From contig BLJB01000012.1 of assembly GCA_013423325.1 (NCBI GenBank), positions 1 through 64,000 of the forward strand: DNA of 64,000 nt, read 5' to 3'. The stretch comes from Usnea hakonensis (taxonomy: Eukaryota; Ascomycota; Lecanoromycetes; Lecanorales; Parmeliaceae). The translations under genes and the position numbers were made by a program. This document shows, in pieces, positions 23,334-35,230 of this stretch; within the stretch, counting starts at the first letter, position 1, and each line of letters begins with the position of its first letter. The notes under the pieces are model-generated. The model was not told the origin of the DNA and did no database searches. It saw nothing but the letters and a program-made list of their open reading frames with translations.

Positions 23334-24810
23334 ATGCTCTCGAGGGCTCTGAGGAACCGTCATCGTGCTCTGCCTTTGAAGCGTAATGTCAATGTCTACG
23401 TGCCTCTGGCAAAGAGAACTGTCACCACCGATGCCGCTTCGTCTCACGCCGAGAAAGAGCATGTACCCGAAGTATGAAGAGCTCCACAGGAAAGTCGAAA
23501 GCATTCAGCTGACATCAATGGATCTATCCAGGAAGATGACAAGCCTTTCCAAGTCACGCTCTCTAATGAGAGCTTCGAGACCTACGAACTCGACCCTCCC
23601 CCGTATACCATGACAACCACGAAAAAAGAGCTTAAGCAAATGTACCATGACATGGTGTCGATAAGGTAGAGTCCACTTCTAATGCCTAAGTTGCCACAGC
23701 TGACCCGAATCATTTGAAGACGGATGGAAATGGCCGCGGACAGACTGTACAAAGAGAAGAAGATCCGAGGTTTCTGCCATTTGTCTACCGGCCAGGAGGC
23801 AGTTGCTGCGGGCATTGAACACGCTATAACCAAGGAAGACCATGTTATTACGGCTTACCGCTGTCACGGCTTTGCTCTTATGCGCGGTGGAACCGTCAAA
23901 ACCATCATTGGCGAGCTGCTTGGCCGAAGAGAAGGTATTGCCTACGGAAAAGGTGGATCAATGCACATGTTCGCAAAAGGTTTCTACGGCGGCAATGGTA
24001 TAGTCGGCGCTCAAGTACCTGTTGGTGCCGGGATTGCGTTTGCCAATCAGTACAAGGACAACACCAACACGACAATCTGCCTTTACGGAGACGGTGCCAG
24101 CAACCAAGGCCAAGTCTTCGAAGCATTCAACATGGCCAAGCTCTGGAACCTCCCCATACTCTTCGGCTGCGAAAGTATGGCCCCCTTTCCTGAAAACGTT
24201 CCCCCCCTATTCCAAACAAAACCAGCTAACTCTCACCCCCTTCCCAGACAACAAATACGGCATGGGTACCGCCGCCAACCGCGCCGCCGCCCTCACCGAA
24301 TACTACAAACGCGGCCAATACATCCCCGGGCTCAAGGTCAACGGCATGGACATCCTCGCCGTCAAAGCCGCAGTCCAGTACGGCAAAAAATACACGACCG
24401 AAGGCCACGGACCTTTGGTCCTCGAATACGTCACGTACCGCTACGGCGGGCACTCCATGTCAGACCCCGGCACCACGTACCGCACCCGCGAGGAGATCCA
24501 ACGCATGCGCTCAACCCAAGACCCAATCGCAGGGCTCAAGCAGAAGTTGCTGGACTGGGAGGTCACAACGGAAGAAGAGCTCAAGGGGATCGATAAAGAG
24601 GCGCGGTCGGCCGTGGATAGTGAGGTGGAGGTGGCGGAGAAGATGGCGGTGCCTGAGTCGACGCCGAAGATTCTGTACGAGGATATATATGTGAGGGGCA
24701 GCGAGCCGGCGTTCATGAGGGGCAGGATTCCGGACGAGAATTATTACTATGAGCAGAACGTGACGGATGGGGGCAATTTGGGGCGCTTTGAGGAGGAGAG
24801 GGCTGCGTAG
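23334..24810 (+). CDS. PDA1: Pyruvate dehydrogenase E1 component, alpha subunit
   Basis: Thiamine-diphosphate-dependent decarboxylase subunit of the mitochondrial pyruvate dehydrogenase complex. Exons 23334-23471, 23532-23665, 23720-24174 and 24248-24810 give 429 aa, a usual length. An Arg-rich, Ser/Ala-containing N-terminus is the mitochondrial presequence. The ThDP motif starts with GDG at residues 214-216 and closes with NN at 243-244 (CENNKYG), across an exon junction that supports the last intron. The regulatory loop YGGHSMSDPGTTYRT, with the conserved phosphorylatable Ser at about 312, is intact. The first intron was placed by its AGCTGAC branch site and the CCAG acceptor leading into EDDKPFQV. 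Both ends and all motifs look functional. Confidence 0.96.
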
Positions 24811-25152
24811 ATGGAATAGATTGATGGAGGTCTCGCAGACTCGTTATTCGGTCTTGAGCAGCATCAAATCGATCGACACGTTTTGATGCCGTGATTCGTG
24901 TCGACCGCCTGGCTAGGTACACATTTTGTTTTATCTATGGCGTGCAAAGGAGCGGCATGATCCCAACTCCTGTTTCTTTTTCTGCCACTGCGGTATTGAA
25001 GCAGTCTTCATGCAAGCGATTGCTGCGCAGAATTTTCGAAAGCAAGAGTAGCGTGCTGGTATCCAGCCGCTTGCAAACTTGAGAGATCCCGCAAAATGGC
25101 AAAGAATATGGTTAGGGGGTGACGAAAACACATGATTCAATGTAGCGTACGC
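24811..25152. other. Intergenic region between convergent genes
   Basis: A 342-nt gap between the PDA1 and HAT1 stop codons. I see nothing in it beyond 3' flanking sequence. Confidence 0.6.
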
Positions 25153-26774
25153 TCAAAGAGCTTCGCTCCTCGCCCTCTTCACATCCCCGGCCCTTCCCCC
25201 GTCATTCTCATCTTCATCAACGACCTTCCTCTTCGCGCGATCTCTCCTCTCCGATCCCCCACTCCTCTCCCCGCCCTGCCATTTTTCCATCCCCCTCAAC
25301 AGCCGCTCGTAATCACCCGCCACCTCACCGACCGTCTCCTCCACCTTATCCACCCGCTCCGCCCGATCCAACTGCATAAGCACGTCCTTATTCTTCTTGT
25401 AGACCCTCTGCTTGACGAGCAGGCGCCAGTAATAGAAAGCGCGGTCATTCGGATCGGTCGCTCGGCCGCGCTGGGTGAGGCGCGCGGTGCCGGCTTGCCG
25501 GTTGTGGGGCGGGATTTTCGTGAGGAGATGGAGCTCGACGAGACGGGCGAATTGCCGAGGCGCGATCTTGTTCTTTTTCCGAAGGCTTTCCAGTAACGGC
25601 ATGTCCAGAAGCTTGGAAGTCGGGACCCTGATCCCGCTTCTTCTCGCTGATAGTTTGGGATCGATGTCGGTTTTCAAGGAGATGTTGGTGAAGGTGCCGT
25701 TGCCCTGGAGGTATTTGTGATCGCAATAGTCGCGCAGGTCGTCGAAGGCTTCATTGGGGTCCTCGACTGTGATCTCCGTACATGTGGGGGAGGCGCGAAA
25801 TACTTTCACCATTGCATTGTAGAGGTGTGTGCCATGTCCATGGGAGTGGTGGGACGGAAGGATGAGGAATTGAGAGATTCTGGCACGGGAGGGCAGAGAT
25901 GAGGGTGATATTGGTGTTGGAGGGGGAAGAGTGAAGTCTTGGAGTGTGGATTTAGAAGATGCGGTGGGTACGTAGGTCACGAATCGGTATGAGGTCGAGT
26001 AACCAACTATGGAGTACGGGGAGGTATTCGGTGACGGTAGATCCGAGAGCTTTTCGTAGCTTATGTGACGTTGTCAGCGATACCATGAGTTTGAAATAGT
26101 GGTTACGCACACAAAGAAGACTCGCCATCGAGCAAGTGTCCAATCCTGATCATCCAGGAGTAAAGGCGTGCCCCCTTCTATGAAGAATGAGATCATGATC
26201 TGTATCCGTTCGACAAGCCGTTGGACAGCTGGATCTGTCAATTCGCCACTCCATACTTCAAAATTACGCTTTTTGCTGGTATATGTCTCTAGTAGCTCTC
26301 CTGGTGGCTTGAAGCTCGAAGCAGATGTGTCGTTCTGAAGGTGCGAATTGAAGACTCCTACTTTCTCAAAAGTTTCTACCACATAGCATCAGCCGTCTTT
26401 CCCGTCTGAATGTTTCAAAATTTCCTCACCTTCAGGAGTCCATTCCTTGAGCGTTTCCTGGATGTTCGTAGCCTTCGTGTCCCCCACCGCCTTGAACTTC
26501 TTGTCGTAGAGAACTTCTAGATTCGGACGTAGATTATGTGCGGCGAACCTCAAATTGAGCTTCAAGCCTTGGTACCCGAATATACTCTCCTCTTCGCCAA
26601 ATATAGGATATGTAAATTGAGGGTGAAATGAGGAAAGCGTTTTCGGTGAAATCGGTGCGGCTTGGACGATGGAGATCTCAAGAGCGTCGTTCGCATTAGT
26701 AGACCCTATGAGGCTGTAAGCATTTGTCCCAAAATCAATGACATAATGCACCTACATCCTTCCTGATCAGCCAT
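25153..26774 (-). CDS. HAT1: Type B histone acetyltransferase catalytic subunit
   Basis: Acetylates newly made histone H4 before chromatin assembly. Exons 26774-26756, 26705-26430, 26375-26111 and 26059-25153 encode 488 aa. The N-terminal Hat1 domain (SFHPQFTYPIFGEEESIFGYQGLKLNL) is followed by PPGE, FEVWSGELTDPAVQRLVERIQ, YSIVGYSTSYRFVTYVP and an acetyl-CoA loop ending GHGTHLY, then ITVEDPNEAFDDLRDYCD. The conserved Gln expected before the GxG of this loop appears, by my alignment, to be His (PSHHSHGHG). The first exon is only 19 nt, MADQEG plus the first base of the Trp that opens WSTNANDALEIS. The C-terminus has a Lys/Arg/Asp-rich tail resembling a nuclear localisation signal. Divergent from the ZIP gene. 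Confidence 0.93.
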
Positions 26775-27093
26775 GATGAAAGGCGGATTACGACTTTGCA
26801 GAAAAGTCTCAATGGATGAGATCTTTCAATTCTACAGGTACTTACATGGTCGCGTTTTCGCGCATCACGACGCCAGATTAAGGTTTTGATAGGGCTGATG
26901 GGCCAGCGTGGTAGTTTCAGGCCCAAAATCTGTGTAATGCGCTTGAGTAAAAAGGTCACTGCATGCAACATCATTATTGCAAGTGAAGAAACGAGCTGGC
27001 ATTCATTTGAAATCAAAATGAGCCTTTAAGCGGAAGCTTGTCCTCAGGTGTGCGGTAAGCCTGGAGGTCAAAGAGAGAGGAATTCATTTCAAT
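26775..27093. promoter_or_regulatory. Bidirectional promoter region of HAT1 and the ZIP transporter
   Basis: A 319-nt spacer between divergent start codons. I could not recognise a TATA element or a specific operator. The HAT1 and ZIP promoters must share it. Confidence 0.5.
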
Positions 27094-28449
27094 ATGCTAG
27101 ACGGCCTCTTTATGCTGCTTCTGTTGAGCACTATCATGGCCATTGCGTGAGAAGATGCCGCTGTATCTTTTGGAATTCTGCTGATATATGTCTCAGGTCT
27201 TTCCTTGCTGGATCACTACCTCTGTCATTTACCCTCTCGCAATCGAGGTTACGACTGATATCTACCATTGGAATGGGGGTTCTTGTTGGAACAGCACTTA
27301 TTGTAATCCTACCTGAAGGCGTCGAGACGTTGTACAGCGCGAGCGATTATTCTGCAGAGGCCCATAGTCGAAGAAGTATGGTTCCTGATGCCAGAATGGT
27401 GCAACGGGGCGTGGAAGGATTGCATATCGTCAATGTCCGTGCAACATCTTTAGAAGATGAATCGCCAGATACCAACCCATACAATGTTCTCCCTGGTCCC
27501 GTCCTGCCTGAGGATCTAAAACCGCAGGACGTTGACGCAGACCCACATTCAAAGAGTCCTCCAGCAACGCCAACTGAAATCGGCAAGGTGGGCATTCTCG
27601 AAGATGATGCGGCTACAATATCTGCTCCCTCCCTTGAAAAGCCAGGGAGGCCAACAGGAAGCTCTCAGACAAAGCGTGAGCCGCATGCCTGGATTGGACT
27701 TTCTTTGATCTGCGGGTTCGTTCTTATGTACCTCCTTGACACCCTACCGTTCCTCGCTCCACCAGCGCCGCAACGGCCTCAAAGCAACATTTACTCCCTT
27801 TCGGAACTCTCTACATCTCCTCCACCTGCGCTTGCAACACCACAACGGTCTATCTCGACCACACTTGGTCTATGTATCCATTCAGCAGCAGATGGCATTG
27901 CACTTGGTGCATCATCCTCGTCTACTTCTACCACATCTTTATCGCTCATCATTTTCGTCGCCATCATGGTCCATAAAGCGCCTGCTGCATTTGGACTCAC
28001 TTCTGTTCTACTCAAGCAAGGACTTGGAAAGAGAGCGGCAAGAGCACACCTGGTGATCTTTAGTCTTGCCGCGCCTATGGGAGCTGTGGGAACGTGGGTA
28101 GTTGTCAGGGCACTGGGTAGGGGAGGGCATACCGAGCCAGCACAAATGAAGTGGTGGACGGGAATTCTGTTACTGTTTTCCGGAGGAACATTTCTGTGGG
28201 TATCTCGAATGCGAGATGGCCAATGCGTAACCGCTGACGCTGATATGTCACAGATATGTAGCAACGCACGCGATGCAAGAAGAAGACGCCCAGAACTCAG
28301 CGCAAGAAGAAAGCCAAAATAACAGTTACTTAGAATTAGGAGGGCGACAAGGACGTCGACCAAAAGGGGGGAAGAGTCCCAGGCTGGTCCTGGCGGCGGT
28401 GGGGGGCATGCTGTTACCCCTGATCACTCAGATAGGCCATGCCCATTGA
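27094..28449 (+). CDS. ZIP-family metal transporter (SLC39A9 / Atx2-like)
   Basis: Predicted zinc or manganese transporter of Golgi-like membranes. Exons 27094-27146, 27197-28195 and 28254-28449 encode 415 aa. The N-terminus MLDGLFMLLLLSTIMAIA reads through the first splice into SFLAGSLPLSFTLSQSRLRL, followed by the conserved GMGVLVGTALIVILPEGVETLY. A long acidic, Pro-rich loop precedes the C-terminal bundle, with HSAADGIALGAS (metal-binding His/Asp) and IMVHKAPAAFGLTS. The last intron uses a GTGGGT donor; without splicing the frame would run into a basic tail, whereas splicing gives FLYVATHAMQEED and the family-type end LLPLITQIGHAH. Usual ZIP membrane topology of about eight segments is consistent with the hydrophobic pattern. 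Confidence 0.92.
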
Positions 28450-29292
28450 TGAGCATTAATGTAACAGTAATATAGAATTAAGATGATCTACTTACTGATC
28501 TACTACTGATTCGGCGTGCCCATGTTTCCAATACCCCTATGAGGGCCTCTTGTGTCACGCGCTCTTCATTCTACTCTCCGAGAAGGATTTCATAGCTGAA
28601 AGACGGAAAGGACCTTCACCTCAGATTCTTGGACACGTGGCGCAGTAAGTACTCCAGTATTTGCGTGTGACGAGGCAGCACGGCCACCGCCACCGCCACT
28701 GCCTAAAGAGCATGGAAAAACACGCTACCATCTCGGAAGCACTAGGGATGACGTTGAAGAGCCGCGGTTTCCGTAGCGGCCTGGACTAAGGGAAAAAAAA
28801 AAAAATTGAAGATTGTAAAACTTCAAATGTCGACTCGAGAGTTCAGTGAAGAACAACAAAGGGTGAGTTTGTAGCAATATAAGTGGAGGATTCAGAAGAT
28901 GTAGCAAAATAGTCAATGGCATCGATCAACAAAAAAAGTGGCCCAAAATTGGTCATAGCACAGAAAGTGTCAGTCATATGATGCAAACTTGGCACCAATC
29001 ACAACGCTTCCGGATACCTGATTCCTAGTACACATAAAAAGTACACTTCCAAGCTTCCAACTTCAGATGAAAACAAAAGTCAAATTTTCTGAGTGCAAGA
29101 AAAATCAAAAGACTCTGGGCGAGGTAATTGGGTGCTAAGGTACTCCGTACATAATAACATCATAATCATCTCTGCCATCTCATATTTCCCCTTCATTTTC
29201 TCTTTTCCTTTCCCTTTCATTCCTTCTCAATACCTCCAATCCCGTCCAGCTACATCGTCCTCATCCCTCCACAGCGCACTCACACAGTCACT
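28450..29292. other. Intergenic region
   Basis: About 840 nt between the ZIP and MARVEL genes. The right end (29160-29290) is a CT-rich leader rich in TTCCC, typical of fungal transcription starts. No coding feature is seen. Confidence 0.6.
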
Positions 29293-30349
29293 ATGTCTAA
29301 GCTCGCATTGGGAACTCGGGCTGCGGCTACTTTACTTCGCACCCTCGAATTCGCCATTTCTGCCTTGGTTCTGGGCATATTCTCATGGTACCTCGCATGT
29401 ATGAAGGCGCGTCCAAACGTCCCTTACCTTTTACTGATACCTCACAGACCTTGCCCACCACCACACCCCTATTCCGAGATGGGAGAAGGCTGTCGAAGGC
29501 ATGTCTGGAGGAGCCGTCATTTACACTGCTTTCGCCGTCATCCTGACCTGCTTCCTGGGCGGCATCACCTTTTTCGCATTCCTCGGCCTCTGCCTTGACC
29601 TTCTCTTTTGCGCATGCTTCGTCGCCATTGCTATCCTCACACGAGGTGGTGCCAAAAGTTGCGGCACCGTGAACAATTCGCCCATTGGAACCCGGCACCA
29701 TGTCTCTTGCCAATTGCAAAGAGCCGCGTTTGCTGTTGCAGTGGCCAATGCGTAAGCACACTTTCCAGTCTCAGCGTGTATGGTTGAGCCGTCTCAACTG
29801 ATTCACATCTTCTGTAGCATTCTATTCCTAATCTCCGCAGCTCTCGAAATCGTCCTTAGCCGCGCGCGCAAGAGAGAAAAGCGTTACGGTCCCAGCCCTG
29901 CGAACAACTACACCTCCGGTTCCGGAAAGAAGAAATTCTGGCAAAAGAAGAACAACAAGAACAAGACCCAGAAACATGAAGACGAGGAACTTGGTACACT
30001 CGGTGCTGGAGCTTTGGTTGCTGAGGAGCAGCACCGCACTCGCAACAACCGTAACAGTGAGCGCATATCGGATGATACCGCTATGACCGGAACGACCGCT
30101 CCGGTTGCGGACGGCTATGGTGGACCGAACAACAAGTATAACCAGGAGCCTACTATACCCGCGCAGACGTACCAAGGACAGACCGATGGACATGCAAACC
30201 ATCTGACTTCTGGTGTTACCTCTGGAAAAGCTGTACCTGAGATGGATAGTAGTGCGGGAGGCGGTGGACACTACGTTCAGCATGTGAACGAGCCCTACGC
30301 TAACGTACACCAAGGCGGCTACGTTCATCAGGCCCACGTCGGGTCCTGA
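29293..30349 (+). CDS. MARVEL-domain-like integral membrane protein
   Basis: Four-helix membrane protein of the type found in fungal plasma-membrane domains; exact role unknown. Exons 29293-29398, 29448-29751 and 29818-30349 encode 313 aa. Four hydrophobic segments are visible: EFAISALVLGIFSWYLA, AVIYTAFAVILTCFLGGITFFAF, LCLDLLFCACFVAIAIL and FAVAVANAILFLISAALEIVL. The loop with GGAKSCGT and QRAAFAVA(V) before the last helix fits MARVEL proteins of filamentous fungi. The cytosolic tail is long, basic at first (KKKFWQKKNNKNK), then Gly/Tyr/His-rich. Both introns have good GT..AG ends and keep frame. A perfect tandem duplication begins 26 nt after the stop. Confidence 0.82.
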
Positions 30350-30374
30350 ACACTGCTAGCTACCAATGGGCTCG

Positions 30375-30512
30375 AATCTCGCTGCTTGGCCCCGGAAACC
30401 CTGATTTAGGCTCTCGTTTTGCAGGGCAAATCACTGGTATCTCAATCTCGCTGCTTGGCCCCGGAAACCCTGATTTAGGCTCTCGTTTTGCAGGGCAAAT
30501 CACTGGTATCTC
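30375..30512. repeat. Exact 69-bp tandem duplication
   Basis: Two identical 69-nt copies (30375-30443 and 30444-30512), followed by the first eight bases of a third. They lie just downstream of the MARVEL gene stop, probably within its 3' UTR. Exact identity indicates a recent duplication. Confidence 0.95.
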
Positions 30513-30519
30513 AATCTCG

Positions 30520-31146
30520 CAGCCCGCTTTCGTCCGTGCTCGACGGACGTCATTTTATACCCAAAAACGGATACCGTTATTGTCTTTTCTGTGCAGCGAT
30601 ACATCTAGCGTGCAAGTACAAGGGATTTCAGTGGTAAGGGAATGTAAGTGCCGTGATGGTCTAGTTCAGCCTATCGGCTGAAATCGAATTAATATTTTAA
30701 TGTCTCTTGAGTAAACATTATCATGATTGTGACTGAGACCCTTCTCACCTCTCTTCTTAACAGCGCAATCTCGCGCAGCATTCATGTCTCGGTGGTCAGC
30801 CGTTTGCTGCTCACAGATGAGGTTTTGGGCCCTTGTCAGAGGTTCTTAGCTAGGACTACATCCGTGATTCTAAGCTCGTACGAAGTGATGAAGGGTTTCG
30901 TAACTCTACGTTCTGTTCTAGACGGTTGGTGTTTGTGGAGTAATGTGGTTGTGCGGCTGATGAGCTAAAATTTCTAGGAATTTTGATTTGATCGCTTTGC
31001 TACCATCATCCTCGAGGAAAGACGCCAACAAAAGACTTAGATGTCATGTCGATCATGGCAATGTGTATTCTGGACCTAGTCTACACTGCGTACCAGGGTC
31101 TGCCACGTGCACTCACAATTTCCAGGGCTCCCGTCTTTGCGCCTTT
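30520..31146. other. Intergenic region
   Basis: About 630 nt between the tandem duplication and the end of the secreted-type unknown on the minus strand. A short hairpin (CAGCC-TATC-GGCTG) lies near 30668-30681. No gene is seen. Confidence 0.5.
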
Positions 31147-31973
31147 TTACGGTGTCGCTCGACGCAAGTCTCGTTTCCGGCTCGGGGAAGAGGGAGCATC
31201 AGAAGGCGTGGGAGGAGCAGAAGGCGTGGGAGGAGCAGGAGACTCCGACTTTAGAAGCCGCCCGTACCCAATATAATGATAGCCAGCGCGAATCATCAAT
31301 ATATCAAAAGTGAGTTCTTTGAAGCCTCCCCATGGCTCATTCATGTACTGCCAGATTCCTGCAAGGACATCACCTACAAGAATTCTGGAAGTCAGCTCCT
31401 GAACCACTCAAATGGAGTTTGATACCTGTATAATGCAAACAGAATCAATTGGACATTCGAGACCAAGAGCGTTCTCAATCTCCTCTCATGATGTATCTCC
31501 TGTCGTCCAGAACACTATCATGCACCGACACCCGATTGCTTACCCAACAAAAAATAGTTGAGTCCCCCATATGCTAGGGCGTCAATACGCAAATGGATTT
31601 CCTGGGAAAAGGCCTCAAATTTATCTCGTTCAAGCGGTTGCTTTCCAGCGCCACTATTTATCTGCTTTACGATACGTCGGATGGAGCCATCCATGATATC
31701 CTCGATGCCGGTTTGGGAGAAGGGGTAACCGATTTCTGTGATGCGGAGAATGAGTGGCGTTCCGACAATGCGGTAATCGAATGTGTTTAGGTGGTGACCA
31801 GATGCTGTACCATTCTGGGAAAGCGGTAGCTCAAGCGATGTTGATGCGGTATGTATGATCGTCGTGTTGAGCAATGAAACGGGGTTTGTGAAGGGACGTG
31901 CTAATGTGATGATAGAAAGGATTTGAAGAACGACAAGGATAATGGCTGGTCTGCGAATGTTGTCTGGTGACAT
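31147..31973 (-). CDS. Secreted-type protein of unknown family
   Basis: I do not recognise the family. Exons 31973-31544 and 31373-31147 give 218 aa. The N-terminus (about 25 residues: basic start, then IILVVLQILSIITLARP) is a good signal peptide or anchor. The middle contains FDYRIVGTPLILRITEIG and GGLNYFLLGDVLAGIWQYM, reading smoothly across the splice, and the C-terminus has a repeated APPTPS motif encoded by two 18-nt units (near 31198-31233), then a basic end. The intron is 170 nt, longer than its neighbours, but has a GTAAGC donor, a GCTGAC branch site and a TTGTAG acceptor. Start choice follows the signal peptide. The reading-frame continuity and leader make it a plausible gene. Confidence 0.62.
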
Positions 31974-32396
31974 GGACAATGCTGGACTACTGGAATGACG
32001 AGAAGAAGATCGGGATAATATATTCGGGGGTTGTAGTCCATGATGAATATGCCTCAGTCGTCTACCAGGGTTGTCGGCAAGCGCGATCAACTGTCGCCAC
32101 AATGCAAGATGGTCCCGCATCGACAGCTAGCCGAGCCAGAGACGAAGAAAACCACTGACTCGGAATATGACGAAATGAATTTGCGACAACAATCGAATTT
32201 GTGGAGTTGAGAACGGTATGAGTTAAGTTTGTACCAGTCTTTGATTCTATTCAGTGATGTCACGCTGAACCCTCTAACTTACGCTGCGCTATCAATGACC
32301 AAGACAACCATGCTGAGCGGAGAATCACTTTCCCAAAATTTGCCGAAATAGCCTCCACTTCGAAGCACAATGATCTCGTCTCTGAGAATGGACCAC
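31974..32396. other. Intergenic region
   Basis: About 420 nt between two minus-strand genes. It may contain a last small exon of the carbonic anhydrase (see that entry). Nothing else is visible. Confidence 0.5.
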
Positions 32397-33389
32397 TCAC
32401 AGATCCCCAACATCCGTAATTGTACCCTTCACGATGTCGAAAAGAAAGCCAAAGATCTTCAGGTCCTTCTTGAGATACGGAGAGGCTTTCAAAATATCCA
32501 TATCTTCCACAATGGACTGCTTCATACTGCACGTACACGACCTCCATCAGCATCTAAGATTATAAATCCCAAGGTCGAGGAATTGAGAAGGTAACCTACT
32601 CTCCAATCGTCCTAAATCTCATCGCATCCACTTCTTCCGCGTGCTCGGGACCAGTCCGCTCTTTGAGGTTCTGCTTGATCATTTCCTCGGTGACGTGTGA
32701 CATGCCGCAGTCTTTTGTGGACAGAAGCGCAGCCCCAGTCAGCGATTGAAGACTGACCCTCCGTCAAGGAGGAAGGAAGGATCGGATCGAACTCACCAGT
32801 ATGATGCACCACAATCACGGTGCCCACGCCCACAAAGTTGTCCAGCATCATGATATTCTGCAAAGCATCGCCAGTGACACGACCGCCCGCATTGCTGACG
32901 ACGGCGGCTTCTGTGGCTGTGTCAGTAGGGTCTGACACCTGCGACTGGAATCAATATGGGAAGAAACGCAAGATTGAACGAACCTCCATACTTCAGTCCA
33001 AAAAAGGCTTCCCTCAACACGCGGACATCAATGCACGAAACTATAACATTAAGAACATCAGCTTAGCACTTATACCCAAACCCCTGCCGTGCCCCAACAG
33101 AAAATCCCCATCAGAAAAGTAATACACCAACATACCAATAACAACCATAGGATGCGGAGCCGGATTCTCCCTCAGCCCCCCGGGTCCATCAATCAGGGGC
33201 TGCGGCGTGTGATTGGCAGCATATACTCTGAACAGGGAGGGAACACACGTGTCAATCAAGGAGTTTGGGTCGTAAGAGCGGTAAAGAGTGAAGGAAAAGG
33301 ATTGCGATATATAGAGTGTAAGAGAGTTCGGGCACGTACTTATTGCGAGCGATGAAGTCGGCGACTCTAGTGTCTTCGGGTATCGACAT
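32397..33389 (-). CDS. Small beta-class carbonic anhydrase
   Basis: Predicted zinc enzyme interconverting CO2 and bicarbonate. Six exons: 33389-33340, 33227-33136, 33040-32984, 32910-32797, 32711-32600 and 32526-32397, total 184 aa with every junction in frame. Zinc ligands are visible: Cys50 with the Asp-Arg dyad in SCIDVRV, and His103/Cys106 in HHTDCGMS. The motif GEAAVVSNAGGRVT is the usual beta-strand region. The protein is short compared with the 220-250 aa of typical fungal enzymes, so it belongs to the smaller beta-CA-like group. The final codons overlap a strong GTGAGT donor at 32400-32395; if used, an acceptor near 32291 would replace the stop with three more residues. Catalytic activity is inferred from intact ligands. 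Confidence 0.88.
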
Positions 33390-35230
33390 TGTTTGTGGTG
33401 AGTTGTTGATATAGAGGGGGGGTTTTTTTTTTGGGTGGGGGGGAAGGGGTTCTCAGGGAAGGTGGTAGGTAGTTTGTTGGGATGAGGAAAGGGGTGTGGT
33501 GTTTATGAGGGGGATGTCGATGTAGATACTATCAGGCGATTGTGAATTGAAACAAAATTAATGGAAAGGAGAGAAGTCCAGAAGGTTTATATATATTTAC
33601 TCCCTCACCCACTCTACTTATAACAGTCGGACCCTACAATTTGCCGAGTTCGATTTCGAAGCCGGGGTTGTTGGGGGAGGTTGATCCGAAAAGCGCCCGT
33701 TTCTTTTCTCTTTGCGTTCCTGTTCATTTCATGTCCAGCTGCATTCAACAATTTCAATCCGCTTATATATTCATCCGTGGATTCCAATTCTAAACCGAGG
33801 TTCCGTAGTCTATATTAATCTCTCTCCCTACTACCTTACCATACCATTCTTTACTTACAACCTAGGTACGTTGATTAGTGATCAGGAATTTTTTTTTTCC
33901 GGGGGTTGACGCCGAGGTTATGATTAGTGAAGTGATGGGTGGTTGAGATTTCATGTTTGAGAGCTGGATGGATTGATGAATTGATGGGTTGGTGGTTTGG
34001 CTGAGTAGGGGATGGATAGGGGGAGAAATGAGGGATGGGCAGATCTGTGTCGCTGCATCTTTGTATCTATGCTTGTATCCTGATGGCTATCGATAAGCGA
34101 TGGCTGAAATGCACCGGATTGAACTGTGTTGATTTGTGCTTTATCTTGTGACTCTTGAGTGGGGGGGGTGGAAGTGTATGTGTGTATATGTGTAGGGTGG
34201 CTTTGAATTGGGGATGGGGATGGGAGGGGGATGAGGGGGGGATGAGGGGGGGGGAAGGGAAGGGGGGGAACGGGGAAGTAAGAGGAGAGGAGGGGTGGAT
34301 TGATAAAGATTCTCCTTCTTCTTCTTCTTTTTCTTCTTCTCCTTTGTCTTCCTCTTTTCCTTTCGTCGCCAGAAAACCAAAAGCCGTGTTACTAATGCCG
34401 GGCAGCTGAACTCTATAGTTTCAGATCAGAACATAGCAGACAGTGGGGTAGAGGTTGTATGTGGGAAAATGGGGATTGAGGGTCTTTGTCTTTGGACTTG
34501 TAGTGGAGGGAGGGTGATTTCGACCACTTTATTTCATTCCCTTTTTTTCTTTATTTACATAGTTTCTGGATGCAGAAAAGAAATTATGGATATGCAGCAT
34601 GATTTCGTGTAAGCTCTCAAGACGGGAAGAGGATTAAGGGATTAGGGAAAGTGATATAATGAAGGCGCATAAGTGTTAGTAGTACAGAATCTAGAATTCA
34701 AAACTGGAGTACTTGTGCGAGAGAGGGACTGGTTTCATTGTAGGAAAAGACGGCTGTATGTTATGGATTGTAATTTCTCTTCTTCTGTTGAGCGAATATG
34801 ACGATACAGAGAGACTTAGTGAGCTGTGCGAACATTTCCATCAGGGACGATAAACAGAGAAGACACTGTTCTTTCCGAGTCCTGAAGTTTACGTCTTTGT
34901 CGAGAAATTGAATCGAATACTGATCCAACGTCAGTGATCGTTCTAGATTGGATAGAATCATGCGAGTAGTCTTCTCTACCTAGCTATACCCTATAAATTT
35001 AGATTTTTTAGATATTACTTTCTACTATGATTAAGCCTATACCAAATTTCACTAAACCTTTTATACTTCTAAGGGCGCCAATTTACCGCCAGCGCACTTA
35101 GCCATTGACACCATCTCACAGGACCATACCTTATAATCTTAACGACTCCGACCATGTGAGACGAAAGGTACAGCGGCTAATCGCAAGCTTACCTTACGTA
35201 CTGCAGCATGCGACGATAAAGTAGAGTAGG

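Noticed and set aside
26735..27016. 93-codon minus-strand frame overlapping the HAT1 start
   Set aside because: It runs through the HAT1 first exon and intron in another phase and has no recognisable domain.
30655..30700. Possible tRNA-like start (GCCGTGATGGTCTAG)
   Set aside because: Only a short hairpin follows; no B box or acceptor stem.
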